Positions 43,096 to 51,816 of a DNA stretch of 64,000 nt are shown here, one piece after another (within the stretch, counting starts at the first letter, position 1; each line of letters starts with the position of its first letter). Source of the DNA: Thermanaeromonas toyohensis ToBE. GTDB lineage: Bacteria > Bacillota > DSM-521 > Neomoorellales > Neomoorellaceae. The stretch lies in assembly GCF_900176005.1 (NCBI RefSeq), contig NZ_LT838272.1, forward strand, positions 3,118,501 to 3,182,500, read 5' to 3'. Made by a program: the position numbers and the translations under genes. The notes under the pieces were generated by a model. That model searched no databases. It was not told the DNA's origin and saw only the letters and a list, made by a program, of their open reading frames with translations.

Positions 43096-44945
43096 AGAGA
43101 ACTCCTCTCTGGTAAACTAAGGGAGGAAACAAAGGTATCCTGGAAGGAAGGTTGCACCATTAACTCCAGGTACCCTACCTGCTTGGCTATTTCCTCCGCC
43201 CGCCTGCGCTCAGCTAGAGATACCAGGGCTGCCCGTGCCCCAGTACCTGCAGCGTTACCTACCTGCCGGAAAAGTTCGAGAGGCAGGGGCGGGAACATAC
43301 CAATGGCTACAGCACTGGCCACCTTAAGATGGGTGCCGAAGGCCCCGGCCACCACTACCTCTTGTATGTCTTCTACACCCAGACCTGCGGCCTTAAGCAG
43401 AAGTTCGGTTCCCGTAGCTATAGCTGCTTTAGCCAGCAGAATCTCCCCTATATCCTTCTGGGTAATCACAATATCCTCACCTGTTCCACTCTCAGAGGCA
43501 GGTACAAGGAGAAACTCCGCTGGCCCTCCTTCTGGCACGCGAACCCTAGGATGCTGGCGGTTAAGGCGTCCATGAACATCGATAACCCCTGTCCTGTAGA
43601 GTTCAGCTACAGCATCTAAAATACCAGAGCCACAAATACCTAAGGGAGCCGCGTCAGCTATAGTCTCTAGTTCTACCTCGGTACCCCCATCCTTTAAACG
43701 TACAGCTTGGATGGCCCCCTGTACTGCTCGCATCCCATGGAGGATATGGGCTCCTTCGAAGGCTGGACCTGAGGCACAGGAGCAGGAGAGCATCCGGCCA
43801 TTATATTTTAGTACAATCTCGGTATTGGTCCCTATATCTAGCCCTAGCACTATCTTATCCGTCCTGTCCAGCCGGCTTCCCAAGATCATAGCTACATGAT
43901 CTCCACCTACGAATCCTGCAATAACCGGCATAAGGTAAACATAGGCACCGGGACTGAAACTTAAACCCAGGTCACGGGCCTTGATCTCCACCGGAGTAGT
44001 AACAGCTGCCACATAAGGCGCCCGGGCCAGCTGGGCGATGGGCAATCGAAGGAGGAGATGGTGCATGGCCGTATTGCCGACGATGACTGCTTCTTCAATA
44101 TCCTTAGTCTCCAATCCTGCGCGGGTAGCCAAATCTTTCGCTAAGCGATTCAAACCGTCAATTATAACTTGGTGTATGCGCTGATATTGGCCTTCATCCT
44201 CCAGGGCGTAAGCAAGGCGGCTCATCACATCTTCTCCATAAGCAATTTGGGGATTCATGATCCCTTCGCTGGCCAAGGTAGCGCCGGTTTCCAGATGGAC
44301 TAGAAAACCGGCCACTTTGGTAGTACCTAGATCCACCGCCAGGCCCACAGGAGGAGGTACGGGCCGGTGGAAAAAGCAGTTAACAATCTCCCGGCCTTTT
44401 ACTGTTACTGTACCTCCTTTAGCCTGAGCCAAAGGAGGCTCCTGGCGGGCAAGCTCCATATCCACTTGAAGCTGGGAAAGGTTATAGTCGGAAGCCAACC
44501 TCTGGGCCACTTGCTGCCATACTGGTCGCGGATTTTCTATAGTGGTTTGCTCCGTGGTTAAGGTATACCGCGCCACCGGGGGTTCCGGCATAACTTCTAC
44601 TTCTATTCCCTCTACTTGAAGCTTTTGGATACCCACCATAGATTCCGGCGGGATCTCCACCTTCACTGGAGCGTAAAGGGCGGCCTGACAAGCTAAACGG
44701 AAGCCTTCAGCTATTTGCTGAGGCGTGAACACCCTACGTTCGGCTTCAGTCAAGGGAGATAATCCCTCACCCTTCACCCTTACCCTACACCGGCCACACA
44801 AACCCTTACCTCCACAGGGCGAGTAAACTCCCCCAGCTCCCAAGGTGAAACCGGCTCCCTGGGCTACAGCCAAAATAGTCTGGCCTGGCGTGGCTTCCAC
44901 CCGCCGTCCTATGGGCTCAAAATCGACAGTAATTTTCTGAACCAA
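43092..44945 (-). CDS. RamA-like corrinoid activation protein (2Fe-2S + ASKHA ATPase)
   Basis: 617 aa from TTG 44945, after GGGAGGAGG. An N-terminal plant-type [2Fe-2S] domain (CGGKGLCGRCRV, then RLACQA) is followed by a DUF4445/ASKHA ATPase region (VDLGTTKVAGFLV, GLDIGTNTEIVL, GICGSGILDAVAELY, VAGAFGTHL). Such proteins use ATP to drive reduction of inactive Co(II) corrinoid proteins to Co(I). It sits between the two-component genes and the methyltransferase. The frame extends into the response regulator but lacks a ribosome site there. Confidence 0.92.
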   Translation of the reverse strand: MVQKITVDFEPIGRRVEATPGQTILAVAQGAGFTLGAGGVYSPCGGKGLCGRCRVRVKGEGLSPLTEAERRVFTPQQIAEGFRLACQAALYAPVKVEIPPESMVGIQKLQVEGIEVEVMPEPPVARYTLTTEQTTIENPRPVWQQVAQRLASDYNLSQLQVDMELARQEPPLAQAKGGTVTVKGREIVNCFFHRPVPPPVGLAVDLGTTKVAGFLVHLETGATLASEGIMNPQIAYGEDVMSRLAYALEDEGQYQRIHQVIIDGLNRLAKDLATRAGLETKDIEEAVIVGNTAMHHLLLRLPIAQLARAPYVAAVTTPVEIKARDLGLSFSPGAYVYLMPVIAGFVGGDHVAMILGSRLDRTDKIVLGLDIGTNTEIVLKYNGRMLSCSCASGPAFEGAHILHGMRAVQGAIQAVRLKDGGTEVELETIADAAPLGICGSGILDAVAELYRTGVIDVHGRLNRQHPRVRVPEGGPAEFLLVPASESGTGEDIVITQKDIGEILLAKAAIATGTELLLKAAGLGVEDIQEVVVAGAFGTHLKVASAVAIGMFPPLPLELFRQVGNAAGTGARAALVSLAERRRAEEIAKQVGYLELMVQPSFQDTFVSSLSLPERSSL

Positions 44946-44946
44946 T

Positions 44947-46566
44947 TTAGCCTCCTCCCATCTTTTTGCGGAATATAGTAGGTGTATATCCTTCCATTTT
45001 TTTAAAAACCTGGCCAAAATAACGGTAATCCCTGTAGCCTACCCTAGCCGCTATTTCGTTTATAGAAAGATCCGTACGTAGAAGCAGCTCTTTAGCCACC
45101 TCTAATCTCACCCGGGTAAGGTAATCTATAAAATTTTCGCCCTGCACTTGCTTAAAAAGGCGGCTAAAATAACATGGGCTTAAATAAACATGGTGGGCTA
45201 CATCTTCCAAGGAAATATCACGGTGATAGTTTTCTTTAATAAACTTGATAGCCCGGTCTATCAAATTGTTGTTACGCTGTTCCCGCGCCTGTACTACTTT
45301 ATCTACTAATATACCAATCTTTTCCTTGACCCTAGTTTGTAACTCGTTTAAAGATTCTCCCATGACCAGCTCAGTACTTCCAGCAAGCATTACTTCGGCA
45401 ATCTCGTCAGGATTAGCCCCTGCTTCCAAGGCTGATCTGGTAGCCAAACTTATTAATTCTAAAATTTTAACTTTAAGTACCGGAGGCCGTACCTCTTGCT
45501 TAAAGATGGCTTCTGCCATTATATGGGTAAGATGACGCCAAGCCGCCTCCTTATCCCCCAACCGTATAGCTAAACTTAAACTTTGTTCAGCTGGGGAACT
45601 AAAGGGTTCCCGGGAACGGGGCAGCACCGTAACGTCATCGGCATGGATCACCTGGTCGCCACCATAAAGGATGCGGTACTCAGCAGCCGCCGCGGCCTCA
45701 GCATAAGACCGACTAAGTTGTACAGGTTCAATTACCGGTCGCCCAATACCTACTGTAATGGTTAGGGGAGTAAGCTGGCGCACCTTCTCGCATAGCTTCT
45801 TAGCCAAACATATGGCCTCTTCCCGCACCCTCACCCGGTCAGGCAGGTGGTCAGTAGAAAGCAAAAGGAGAAACTCCTCCTTAAGGCCTGGGACCACCAA
45901 GGCTCCTCGCCATTCAGAAGCTGTTTCTTCTAGAATGTGCCATACCTTTTTCTTAAGATATTGGCGCTCTGCCTCTAGTAAGCCACCAGGTCGCGCTGGA
46001 AATCTATCTATAGCTGCGACCATGACTAGGCGAGGAAGGGAAGCCAAACCTAAAAATTCGGCCCGGGCCTTGATTTCCTCAGGCTCAATATGGCCCGCTA
46101 CCAGATCCAGGGCAAACCCCTGGCGTATTAAGGGAAGCATTTCTTCTAAGGCCGAGCGCAGCTGCTCAGTTTCTTCCCTGGCCAGCCGTTCCTTTTCTAT
46201 CTCCTGGGCCAGGTCATCTAATAAAGTTACCAGTTCTTCTGTCGCCACAGGTTTAAGCAAATAGCGAGAAGCACCTAAAGCTACAGCTTCCTGGGCGTAG
46301 GCAAACTCATCATAAGCTGTAATAAAGATGAGCCGAGCTTCTGGCCGTAGCTTACGAATAACTTTCCCGGCTTCCAACCCGTCCATGACTGGCATCTTTA
46401 TATCCAGGAGCACTACATCAGGGGAAAGCCTTTGAGCTAGGCGGACAGCCTCAGTCCCGTCCCGGCCCTCACCTACTACCTGGTAGGCAGGTCGCTCCCT
46501 TTGTAACACATAGCGGATGGCTTGGCGCTCCAAAGGCTCATCGTCAGCGATCAATAGTTTCAACAA
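44947..46566 (-). CDS. Response regulator, REC + AraC-type (YesN-like)
   Basis: 539 aa. The receiver domain has LLIADDEPLERQ and the phospho-acceptor D55 in VVLLDIKMPVMDG. A central region of about 270 aa is of the type seen in long YesN-like regulators. The C-terminal pair of AraC HTH motifs is clear (ISLEDVAHHVYLSPCYFSRLFK, with SINEIAARVGYRDYRYFGQVF). It probably activates the methyltransferase operon when its partner, the corrinoid sensor kinase just upstream, signals. TTG start near 46566; the exact TTG is uncertain. Confidence 0.9.
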   Translation of the reverse strand: MLKLLIADDEPLERQAIRYVLQRERPAYQVVGEGRDGTEAVRLAQRLSPDVVLLDIKMPVMDGLEAGKVIRKLRPEARLIFITAYDEFAYAQEAVALGASRYLLKPVATEELVTLLDDLAQEIEKERLAREETEQLRSALEEMLPLIRQGFALDLVAGHIEPEEIKARAEFLGLASLPRLVMVAAIDRFPARPGGLLEAERQYLKKKVWHILEETASEWRGALVVPGLKEEFLLLLSTDHLPDRVRVREEAICLAKKLCEKVRQLTPLTITVGIGRPVIEPVQLSRSYAEAAAAAEYRILYGGDQVIHADDVTVLPRSREPFSSPAEQSLSLAIRLGDKEAAWRHLTHIMAEAIFKQEVRPPVLKVKILELISLATRSALEAGANPDEIAEVMLAGSTELVMGESLNELQTRVKEKIGILVDKVVQAREQRNNNLIDRAIKFIKENYHRDISLEDVAHHVYLSPCYFSRLFKQVQGENFIDYLTRVRLEVAKELLLRTDLSINEIAARVGYRDYRYFGQVFKKMEGYTPTIFRKKMGGG

Positions 46567-46586
46567 CCTCTCTCCAACCCCCTACT

Positions 46587-48428
46587 TTAACCCTTAGAGA
46601 ATTCCTCTTTTATAAAGGGAAAAGTCAACTGGATACTCGTTCCTGCCCCAGGCTGACTGTGGACATTAAGGGCACACTCAGCTCCGAAATAATGCTGGAG
46701 ACGGCGGTAAACATTGACAATGCCCAGCCCAGTAAGCTGGCCCTTCCCGCTCCGGCTTATCTCCAGATCAAAAATCTCTTTTTGTTTTTCATCAGGTATT
46801 CCTACTCCTGTATCCCGGATTTCTAAGTGGACTTGGGAACCTACAAGGCGACCCTTGATATAAATTATACCACCTTCTTTCAAAGGCTCCAGCCCGTGAA
46901 TTACAGCGTTTTCCACCAAAGGCTGGAGGACCATACAGGGTAGCCGTGCTTCCAACACCTGGGGTTCTATCTCAATTTCGCTGATAAGTCTATCGCTAAA
47001 ACGGGTTTGCTGGATGAAAAGATAATCCTGAACAACCCCCAGCTCTTCTCGTAGAGTCACTAACCCCTTAAGTCTATATAAGGTATAACGCATAAGCCTA
47101 GCCAGGGCCCCCACCATCTTTTCTGTAGTGTGAGCTCCTTCCAACAGAGCTAGCCGGGAAATAGCGTTTAAGGTGTTAAAAAGAAAGTGGGGATTAACCT
47201 GGGACTGCAGGGCCTTAAACTCTGCATCTTTTAAAGCCTGTTCAAGTTGATGCTGCTTCTTTAAAAAATGGATGAAACTGTTGCGCTCCTCTTCTAGTTC
47301 CTTGCAAGAAACCAGGGCGGAATTAAGCTGTATGATCTGCCCGGCCATAAAGGAAAGAAGGCCACATACCGCCTCTAAATCGGTTAGCGAAAGGACAGGT
47401 ATCTTCCCATCTAGTTTCTCTAGTTCGTCCCCAACTAACAAACAATGCCCGCACAGGATAGCTCCTATCGGCCCATCCTCGTTAGCTAAGGGGTAAGAAA
47501 TTTCCACTAGCCCAGCAGGACAACGATAGACAAAGGCTCCCCTGTAGCTCCCCACATAGGTCGTCAGCTCTTCCCTGGAAGAAGAAGGTTTAACCGAAGC
47601 GCCTCCTAGCTGGCAATAATGAGAACACTCTAAAAAACCGCCTAAGGGAGATAAAGGATTACCTCGAGCATCTACTATAACAATTTCTAGGCCTATAAGG
47701 TGTCTAAAAGAACGCTGTAATTCCTCCAAAGAATCCCTCTCTAAGGCTTTTATCAAAGTAGTTGGCTCCAGGTTAACCCGACGCTGGCGGTCTGCACCTA
47801 TGAGTCCCTTAATGAGGGGGACAGCGCTGGTAGCATCCGGCGCATAGCCATCGGCCCCCATCCTGGCTGCCAAGGTAGCGTTTAGAGGCGTTCCTCCTAC
47901 CACTACCTTCACCTTATGACGTAACCCCGCTTCTTCTAGCGCTCGGATAGTTTCCGCCATGGCCGACCTAGTTGAAGATAAGAGGGCAGATAAACATAAT
48001 ACCTGAGGTCGATGTTTGATTACCGCTTCCACAAACGCGCTGGGAGCCACATTTACACCCAGATCGATTACCTCAAAACCAGAAGCTTCTAGCATTATAC
48101 CCACTAAATTCTTACCTATGTCATGGATATCTCCCTGAACAGTTCCTATAACTGCCCTTCCCACCGGCTGTACCTGGCCAGTGACCATGTAAGGTTTAAG
48201 TTCCTTCATACCAGTGTGTAAGGCTCGGGCAGTAATGATAAGATCGGTCACATAAATTTCGTTATGCTCAAATTTCTCACTGACTATATCCATGGCCCTA
48301 ACAAAACCTTCGGTAATAATCCGGACAGGTTCCACACCTGCCTTGAGAGCCCGCTGCACTTCTTCTTTAACCTTGTAAGCATTGCCACTGATCACAGCCT
48401 CCACAATTTCCTCTAAAAAAGGCACCAC
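46587..48428 (-). CDS. Corrinoid-domain sensor histidine kinase
   Basis: 613 aa, unusual fusion. Residues 1-85 are a B12-binding cap helix domain. Residues 90-210 are a cobalamin-binding domain with the DxHxxG lower-ligand motif (D100-I-H102-D-I-G105) and VVVGGTP. Residues 225-370 look like a PocR sensory domain with Cys-rich CSHYCQLGG, YRCPAGLVEI and CGHC. Residues 400-613 are a LytS/YesM-type kinase: H414 in VNPHFLFNTLN, then LVENAVIHGLE and DTGVGIPDE. The corrinoid part closely resembles the operon's own corrinoid protein. GTG 48428 after GGAGG. Confidence 0.9.
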   Translation of the reverse strand: MVPFLEEIVEAVISGNAYKVKEEVQRALKAGVEPVRIITEGFVRAMDIVSEKFEHNEIYVTDLIITARALHTGMKELKPYMVTGQVQPVGRAVIGTVQGDIHDIGKNLVGIMLEASGFEVIDLGVNVAPSAFVEAVIKHRPQVLCLSALLSSTRSAMAETIRALEEAGLRHKVKVVVGGTPLNATLAARMGADGYAPDATSAVPLIKGLIGADRQRRVNLEPTTLIKALERDSLEELQRSFRHLIGLEIVIVDARGNPLSPLGGFLECSHYCQLGGASVKPSSSREELTTYVGSYRGAFVYRCPAGLVEISYPLANEDGPIGAILCGHCLLVGDELEKLDGKIPVLSLTDLEAVCGLLSFMAGQIIQLNSALVSCKELEEERNSFIHFLKKQHQLEQALKDAEFKALQSQVNPHFLFNTLNAISRLALLEGAHTTEKMVGALARLMRYTLYRLKGLVTLREELGVVQDYLFIQQTRFSDRLISEIEIEPQVLEARLPCMVLQPLVENAVIHGLEPLKEGGIIYIKGRLVGSQVHLEIRDTGVGIPDEKQKEIFDLEISRSGKGQLTGLGIVNVYRRLQHYFGAECALNVHSQPGAGTSIQLTFPFIKEEFSKG

Positions 48429-48512
48429 ACTGCCCCCTCCTTAAGGTATGAAAAAAGGCTGCAGCTAGGAATTCCCCGCCACAGCCGGAAGGTGCCTTTC
48501 TATTTGTTAATA

Positions 48513-49310
48513 TTATACCACTAATTTGCCGGAGCGGGCAGCTGTAATATATTCCAAGCAATACTCATCAAGACCAGCCAGGGCTTTAGCAGCGGTAAGC
48601 AAGGACATAAGGGAACGGTCTAAGGGATCTAAAATAAAGGCGTCCATACCCATAGTTAAACACATGATAGCAAAGGCCCGGTTAAGCAGCCGTCTTTCTG
48701 GTAACCCATAGGAAACATTAGAAAGCCCACAAATAAGATGTACTTTAGGAAACTTCTCCTTTAAAGCCCGGGTACTCTCTAGAGCTTCCTTACCGTAAGA
48801 ACTATTCACTCCCAAGGGTTTAATAAGGGGATCAAGATAAATGTCCTCTAGAGGAACACCAGCTGATATAAGTCCTGAAACAATTCTTTCCGCTACCCTA
48901 AGCCGATCTTCTACCGTCTCCGGCATACCAGTATCATCCATACATAAACCGATAACTGAAGCCTTGTACTTAGTTACCAAAGGTAAAACCTTCTCCCAGC
49001 GTTCTTTCTCCGCCGTGATGGAATTAATCATGGCCTTCCCCTTATGACGGGAAAGACCAGCTTCTAAAGCTTCCGGGCTAGGAGTATCTATACAGAGGGG
49101 AACATCTACCACTTCTTGAATAATGTCTACCAGCCAGGCCATAATTGAAGCTTCCTCACCCAGGCTGGTACCGCAGTTAACATCGATGATGTTAGCTCCT
49201 GCCTCTACTTGTTTTACAGCCAGATCCTGCAAATAAGCCTTATCCCGGGCTGCAATAGCCTGGGCTATGGGTTTGCGACTAGAATTGATAAGTTCCCCTA
49301 CAATAAGCAT
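48513..49310 (-). CDS. Methyltetrahydrofolate:corrinoid methyltransferase
   Basis: 265 aa, pterin-binding TIM-barrel family like AcsE/MtgA. It has GELINSSRKPIAQAI at the start, EAGANIIDVNCGTS near residue 37, CIDTPSPEALEAGL, and DPLIKPLGVNSSYG further on. It should pass the methyl group from the methyl-corrinoid protein to tetrahydrofolate (methyltransferase II), feeding the acetogenic pathway. ATG after AGGAGG; 18 bases after the corrinoid protein gene. Confidence 0.92.
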   Translation of the reverse strand: MLIVGELINSSRKPIAQAIAARDKAYLQDLAVKQVEAGANIIDVNCGTSLGEEASIMAWLVDIIQEVVDVPLCIDTPSPEALEAGLSRHKGKAMINSITAEKERWEKVLPLVTKYKASVIGLCMDDTGMPETVEDRLRVAERIVSGLISAGVPLEDIYLDPLIKPLGVNSSYGKEALESTRALKEKFPKVHLICGLSNVSYGLPERRLLNRAFAIMCLTMGMDAFILDPLDRSLMSLLTAAKALAGLDEYCLEYITAARSGKLVV

Positions 49311-49328
49311 CCATTTTCCTCCTAAACC

Positions 49329-49961
49329 TTAAGCGATGCCTAAAAGTTCCTTAACCTTATCTACAGCTGAAGCTGCATCGGGGGCATAACCGTCAGCGCC
49401 GATCTCATCAGCAAACTTCTGAGTCACTGGAGCGCCACCCACGATGATCTTAATCCGGTCGCGGTAAGCGGCCAAAGCCTCGATAGTCTTCTTCATTTGC
49501 ATCATGGTGGAAGTAAGCAAGGCAGACATACCTACTACTTGGGGCTTATGTTCTTCTACCGCCTGTACAAACTTCTCTGCCGGTACATCAATACCTAGGT
49601 CTATAACCTTAAAACCGGCTCCTTCCATCATCATAATAACTAGATTCTTCCCAATATCATGAAGATCACCTTTCACTGTCCCGATGACCATCGTACCCTT
49701 TTCCTGGAGGGAATCTCCCGCAAGCATAGGCTTAACCACTTCCATACCAGCATGCATGGCCCTGGCAGCCACCAAAACCTCAGGTACATAAATTTCGTTG
49801 TTCTTAAACTTTATCCCCACAACGTTCATAGCGGCGATGAGGGCATCGTTAATAATGGTGGTAGGAGCTATACCCTCTTCTAAGGCCTTGTTTACACCCT
49901 CCCGTACTTTGTTGGCGTTTCCCGCCATAAGGGCTTCTTTAATTTCTTCTAGGATGGCCAT
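49329..49961 (-). CDS. Corrinoid protein of a methyltransferase system
   Basis: 210 aa from ATG 49961. A B12-binding cap (LEEIKEALMAGNANKVREGV, residues 3-22) and a cobalamin domain with GDLHDIGKN (DxHxxG), SALLTSTM and IVGGAPVT. It is the methyl carrier between methyltransferase I and II. First gene of the operon, upstream of methyltransferase II. The frame extends to 50045 but without a ribosome site there; GGGGG precedes 49961. Confidence 0.93.
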   Translation of the reverse strand: MAILEEIKEALMAGNANKVREGVNKALEEGIAPTTIINDALIAAMNVVGIKFKNNEIYVPEVLVAARAMHAGMEVVKPMLAGDSLQEKGTMVIGTVKGDLHDIGKNLVIMMMEGAGFKVIDLGIDVPAEKFVQAVEEHKPQVVGMSALLTSTMMQMKKTIEALAAYRDRIKIIVGGAPVTQKFADEIGADGYAPDAASAVDKVKELLGIA

Positions 49962-50064
49962 AGCTTTTCCCCCTATGCGATGATTTGTATTCATTTTTAA
50001 GTTTATTTTTAAGGTTGCATAAGGACAAGGATAAATTATTGTCATCTGTTTGCTTTCTTGCTCA

Positions 50065-50238
50065 TTACCTCGCCTTCTTAATATTTTCCAGTTCCATGGT
50101 GCTACCGGTAATCCTGGATCGCTTGGGTTTTGCCACCTTACCTTCTTTATATTTTTCCTGCTTCCTAGATCTTCTCGTCCTAGGGGAAAGCTCCCTTACT
50201 TCTACCTTACCCTCTTCATATTTTTCTACTTCCCGGCT
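50065..50238 (-). other. Open frame after pyrE, reachable by a one-base shift; two 30-bp repeats
   Basis: Past the pyrE stop, the +1 frame stays open for 57 codons and encodes a very charged tail with a repeated pattern (KYEEGKV and KYKEGKV). The frame has no start codon at its beginning. It can be joined to pyrE by loss of one A in the AAAAA just before the pyrE stop. Imperfect direct repeats of about 30 bp lie at 50135-50165 and 50204-50233, and the second contains the pyrE stop. Confidence 0.4.
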
Positions 50239-50791
50239 TTACTGCAGGAAGCCCTTGGCGGCATAGGGGACATTCCTCTGGCCTGTAGTTTTCAATTTCC
50301 ATAGTCAACAAAGCCTTTAAGGGCAAGCCTAAATCCACCTTTCCCCCGCTACGGTCTACCAAGGCCCCGACCCCTACGGGAGTAGCTCCCCAATCTTTTA
50401 CCACTTCTATTACCTCCTTTACTGATCCTCCAGTGGTAATCACATCCTCTACTACCAGGACCTTATCTTTAGGTTCCAGGCAAAAGCCTCGACGGAGGGT
50501 CATTTTCCCCTCTTCCCTCTCTGTAAATAGGGCCCGAGCCCGTAACGCCCTAGCCACCTCATAAGCGATAATGATAGCTCCTGTAGCTGGACCTACTACT
50601 GCTGTTATCTCTTGTCCCCCAAAATGTTCGGCTAGAGCGGAACAAAGCTTTGAAGCTTCCTCCGGGTATTGTAAGACTCTTGCACACTGAAGATACCGGC
50701 CGGCATGAAGCCCAGAACTTAAAATAAAATGCCCCTCCCAAAGTACACCAGTACGCCGGAAAATGGTCATTATCTCTTCGGGTCCGAGCAT
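50216..50791 (-). CDS. pyrE: Orotate phosphoribosyltransferase
   Basis: PyrE joins orotate and PRPP. 191 aa with the PRPP motif KVLVVEDVITTGGSVKEV near residue 110 and HFILSSGLHAGRYLQ at the start. The C-terminal CPLCRQGLPAVKPGSRK is of the Cys-containing type seen in many Firmicutes and Archaea. Third in the pyrK-pyrD-pyrE run. The stop lies in a repeated A-rich stretch, so the true C-terminus may be longer. Confidence 0.93.
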   Translation of the reverse strand: MLGPEEIMTIFRRTGVLWEGHFILSSGLHAGRYLQCARVLQYPEEASKLCSALAEHFGGQEITAVVGPATGAIIIAYEVARALRARALFTEREEGKMTLRRGFCLEPKDKVLVVEDVITTGGSVKEVIEVVKDWGATPVGVGALVDRSGGKVDLGLPLKALLTMEIENYRPEECPLCRQGLPAVKPGSRKI

Positions 50792-50887
50792 ATAATTTAT
50801 CTACCCCTCCTACCTAATTTTGCAAGCGCCTATAAATATCTTAGAAGCTATACCCTCCCTTTAATGGCCCTGAAAATGAAGAAACAA

Positions 50888-51808
50888 TTAAAGGGGCGAG
50901 GTTAGCTCTAAGCTCCCAATTATTTTGTTTATGTCGTCAATATTGTTCTGCATCAGATACTCTCTCAAACCCTCGATTATCTCCAGCATGGCCTGGGGGG
51001 ATACCAGGTTGGCAGTACCCACCGCCACCGCCCGAGCACCTACCAAAAGGAATTCTAGGGCATCGGTGGCGGTCATTATACCTCCCATACCTATAACAGG
51101 GATCTTCACCGACCTCGCCACCCTCCAAACAGCGTAAAGGGCTATAGGCTTAATAGCAGGCCCGCTCAAGCCCCCCACTATATTCCCCAGAACCGGCCTT
51201 CGTTTCTCCCAGTCTACTGCCATACCCACCAGAGTATTTATTAAAGATAGGGCATCCGCACCTGCCCTCTCTACAGCCTGGGCCACAGCTACTATGTCTG
51301 TAACGTTAGGGGTAAGCTTGGCAATAATAGGAAGGGTGGTTACCCGGCGGACCGCCTGTATTACCTCTGCAGCTTGTTCAGGCTCGCTCCCGAAGGCCAT
51401 CCCGCCCTCCTTAACATTAGGACAAGAAATATTTACTTCCAAGGCGGCTACTCCTGGGACTTCTCCTAAACGCCTGGCCAGTTCAGCATATTCATCCACG
51501 GTACTGCCAGCAATATTTACGATGATGGGCGGCCTAAAGCGCCGTAAGAAGGGCATCTTCTCCCGGATAAAAGCTTCTAAACCTGGATTTTGTAGCCCTA
51601 TAGAGTTAAGGAGCCCAGCAGGGGTTTCCACTATCCGCGGGGGCGGGTTACCCAGCCTAGGCTCCAGGGTAATACTTTTGGTAACCAAGGCTCCTAGGGC
51701 ATTTAAGTCCACATAAGAAGCATATTCTTCCCCGAAGCCAAAGGTACCCGAGGCCGGCATTACAGGATTCTGCAGTTTAAGACCTGCCAGTTCTACGGTA
51801 AGATTCAT
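50888..51808 (-). CDS. pyrD: Dihydroorotate dehydrogenase B, catalytic subunit
   Basis: About 306 aa, class 1B. FMN-site motifs MPASGTFGFGEEY near residue 20, NIAGSTVDEYAELA, EVNISCPNVKEGG and IPVIGMGGIMTATDALEF. It works with PyrK to pass electrons to NAD+. ATG 51808 gives the family start MNLTVELAGLKLQNPV; its GGGAGG lies in the last codons of pyrK. The frame extends into pyrK up to 51838. Confidence 0.95.
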   Translation of the reverse strand: MNLTVELAGLKLQNPVMPASGTFGFGEEYASYVDLNALGALVTKSITLEPRLGNPPPRIVETPAGLLNSIGLQNPGLEAFIREKMPFLRRFRPPIIVNIAGSTVDEYAELARRLGEVPGVAALEVNISCPNVKEGGMAFGSEPEQAAEVIQAVRRVTTLPIIAKLTPNVTDIVAVAQAVERAGADALSLINTLVGMAVDWEKRRPVLGNIVGGLSGPAIKPIALYAVWRVARSVKIPVIGMGGIMTATDALEFLLVGARAVAVGTANLVSPQAMLEIIEGLREYLMQNNIDDINKIIGSLELTSPL

Positions 51809-51816
51809 AATGGACG

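Noticed and set aside
46245..46580. Response regulator considered as a stand-alone regulator unrelated to the methyltransferase genes
   Set aside because: It lies between the sensor kinase and the RamA-like gene with gaps of 1-20 bases on the same strand, so it belongs to the operon.
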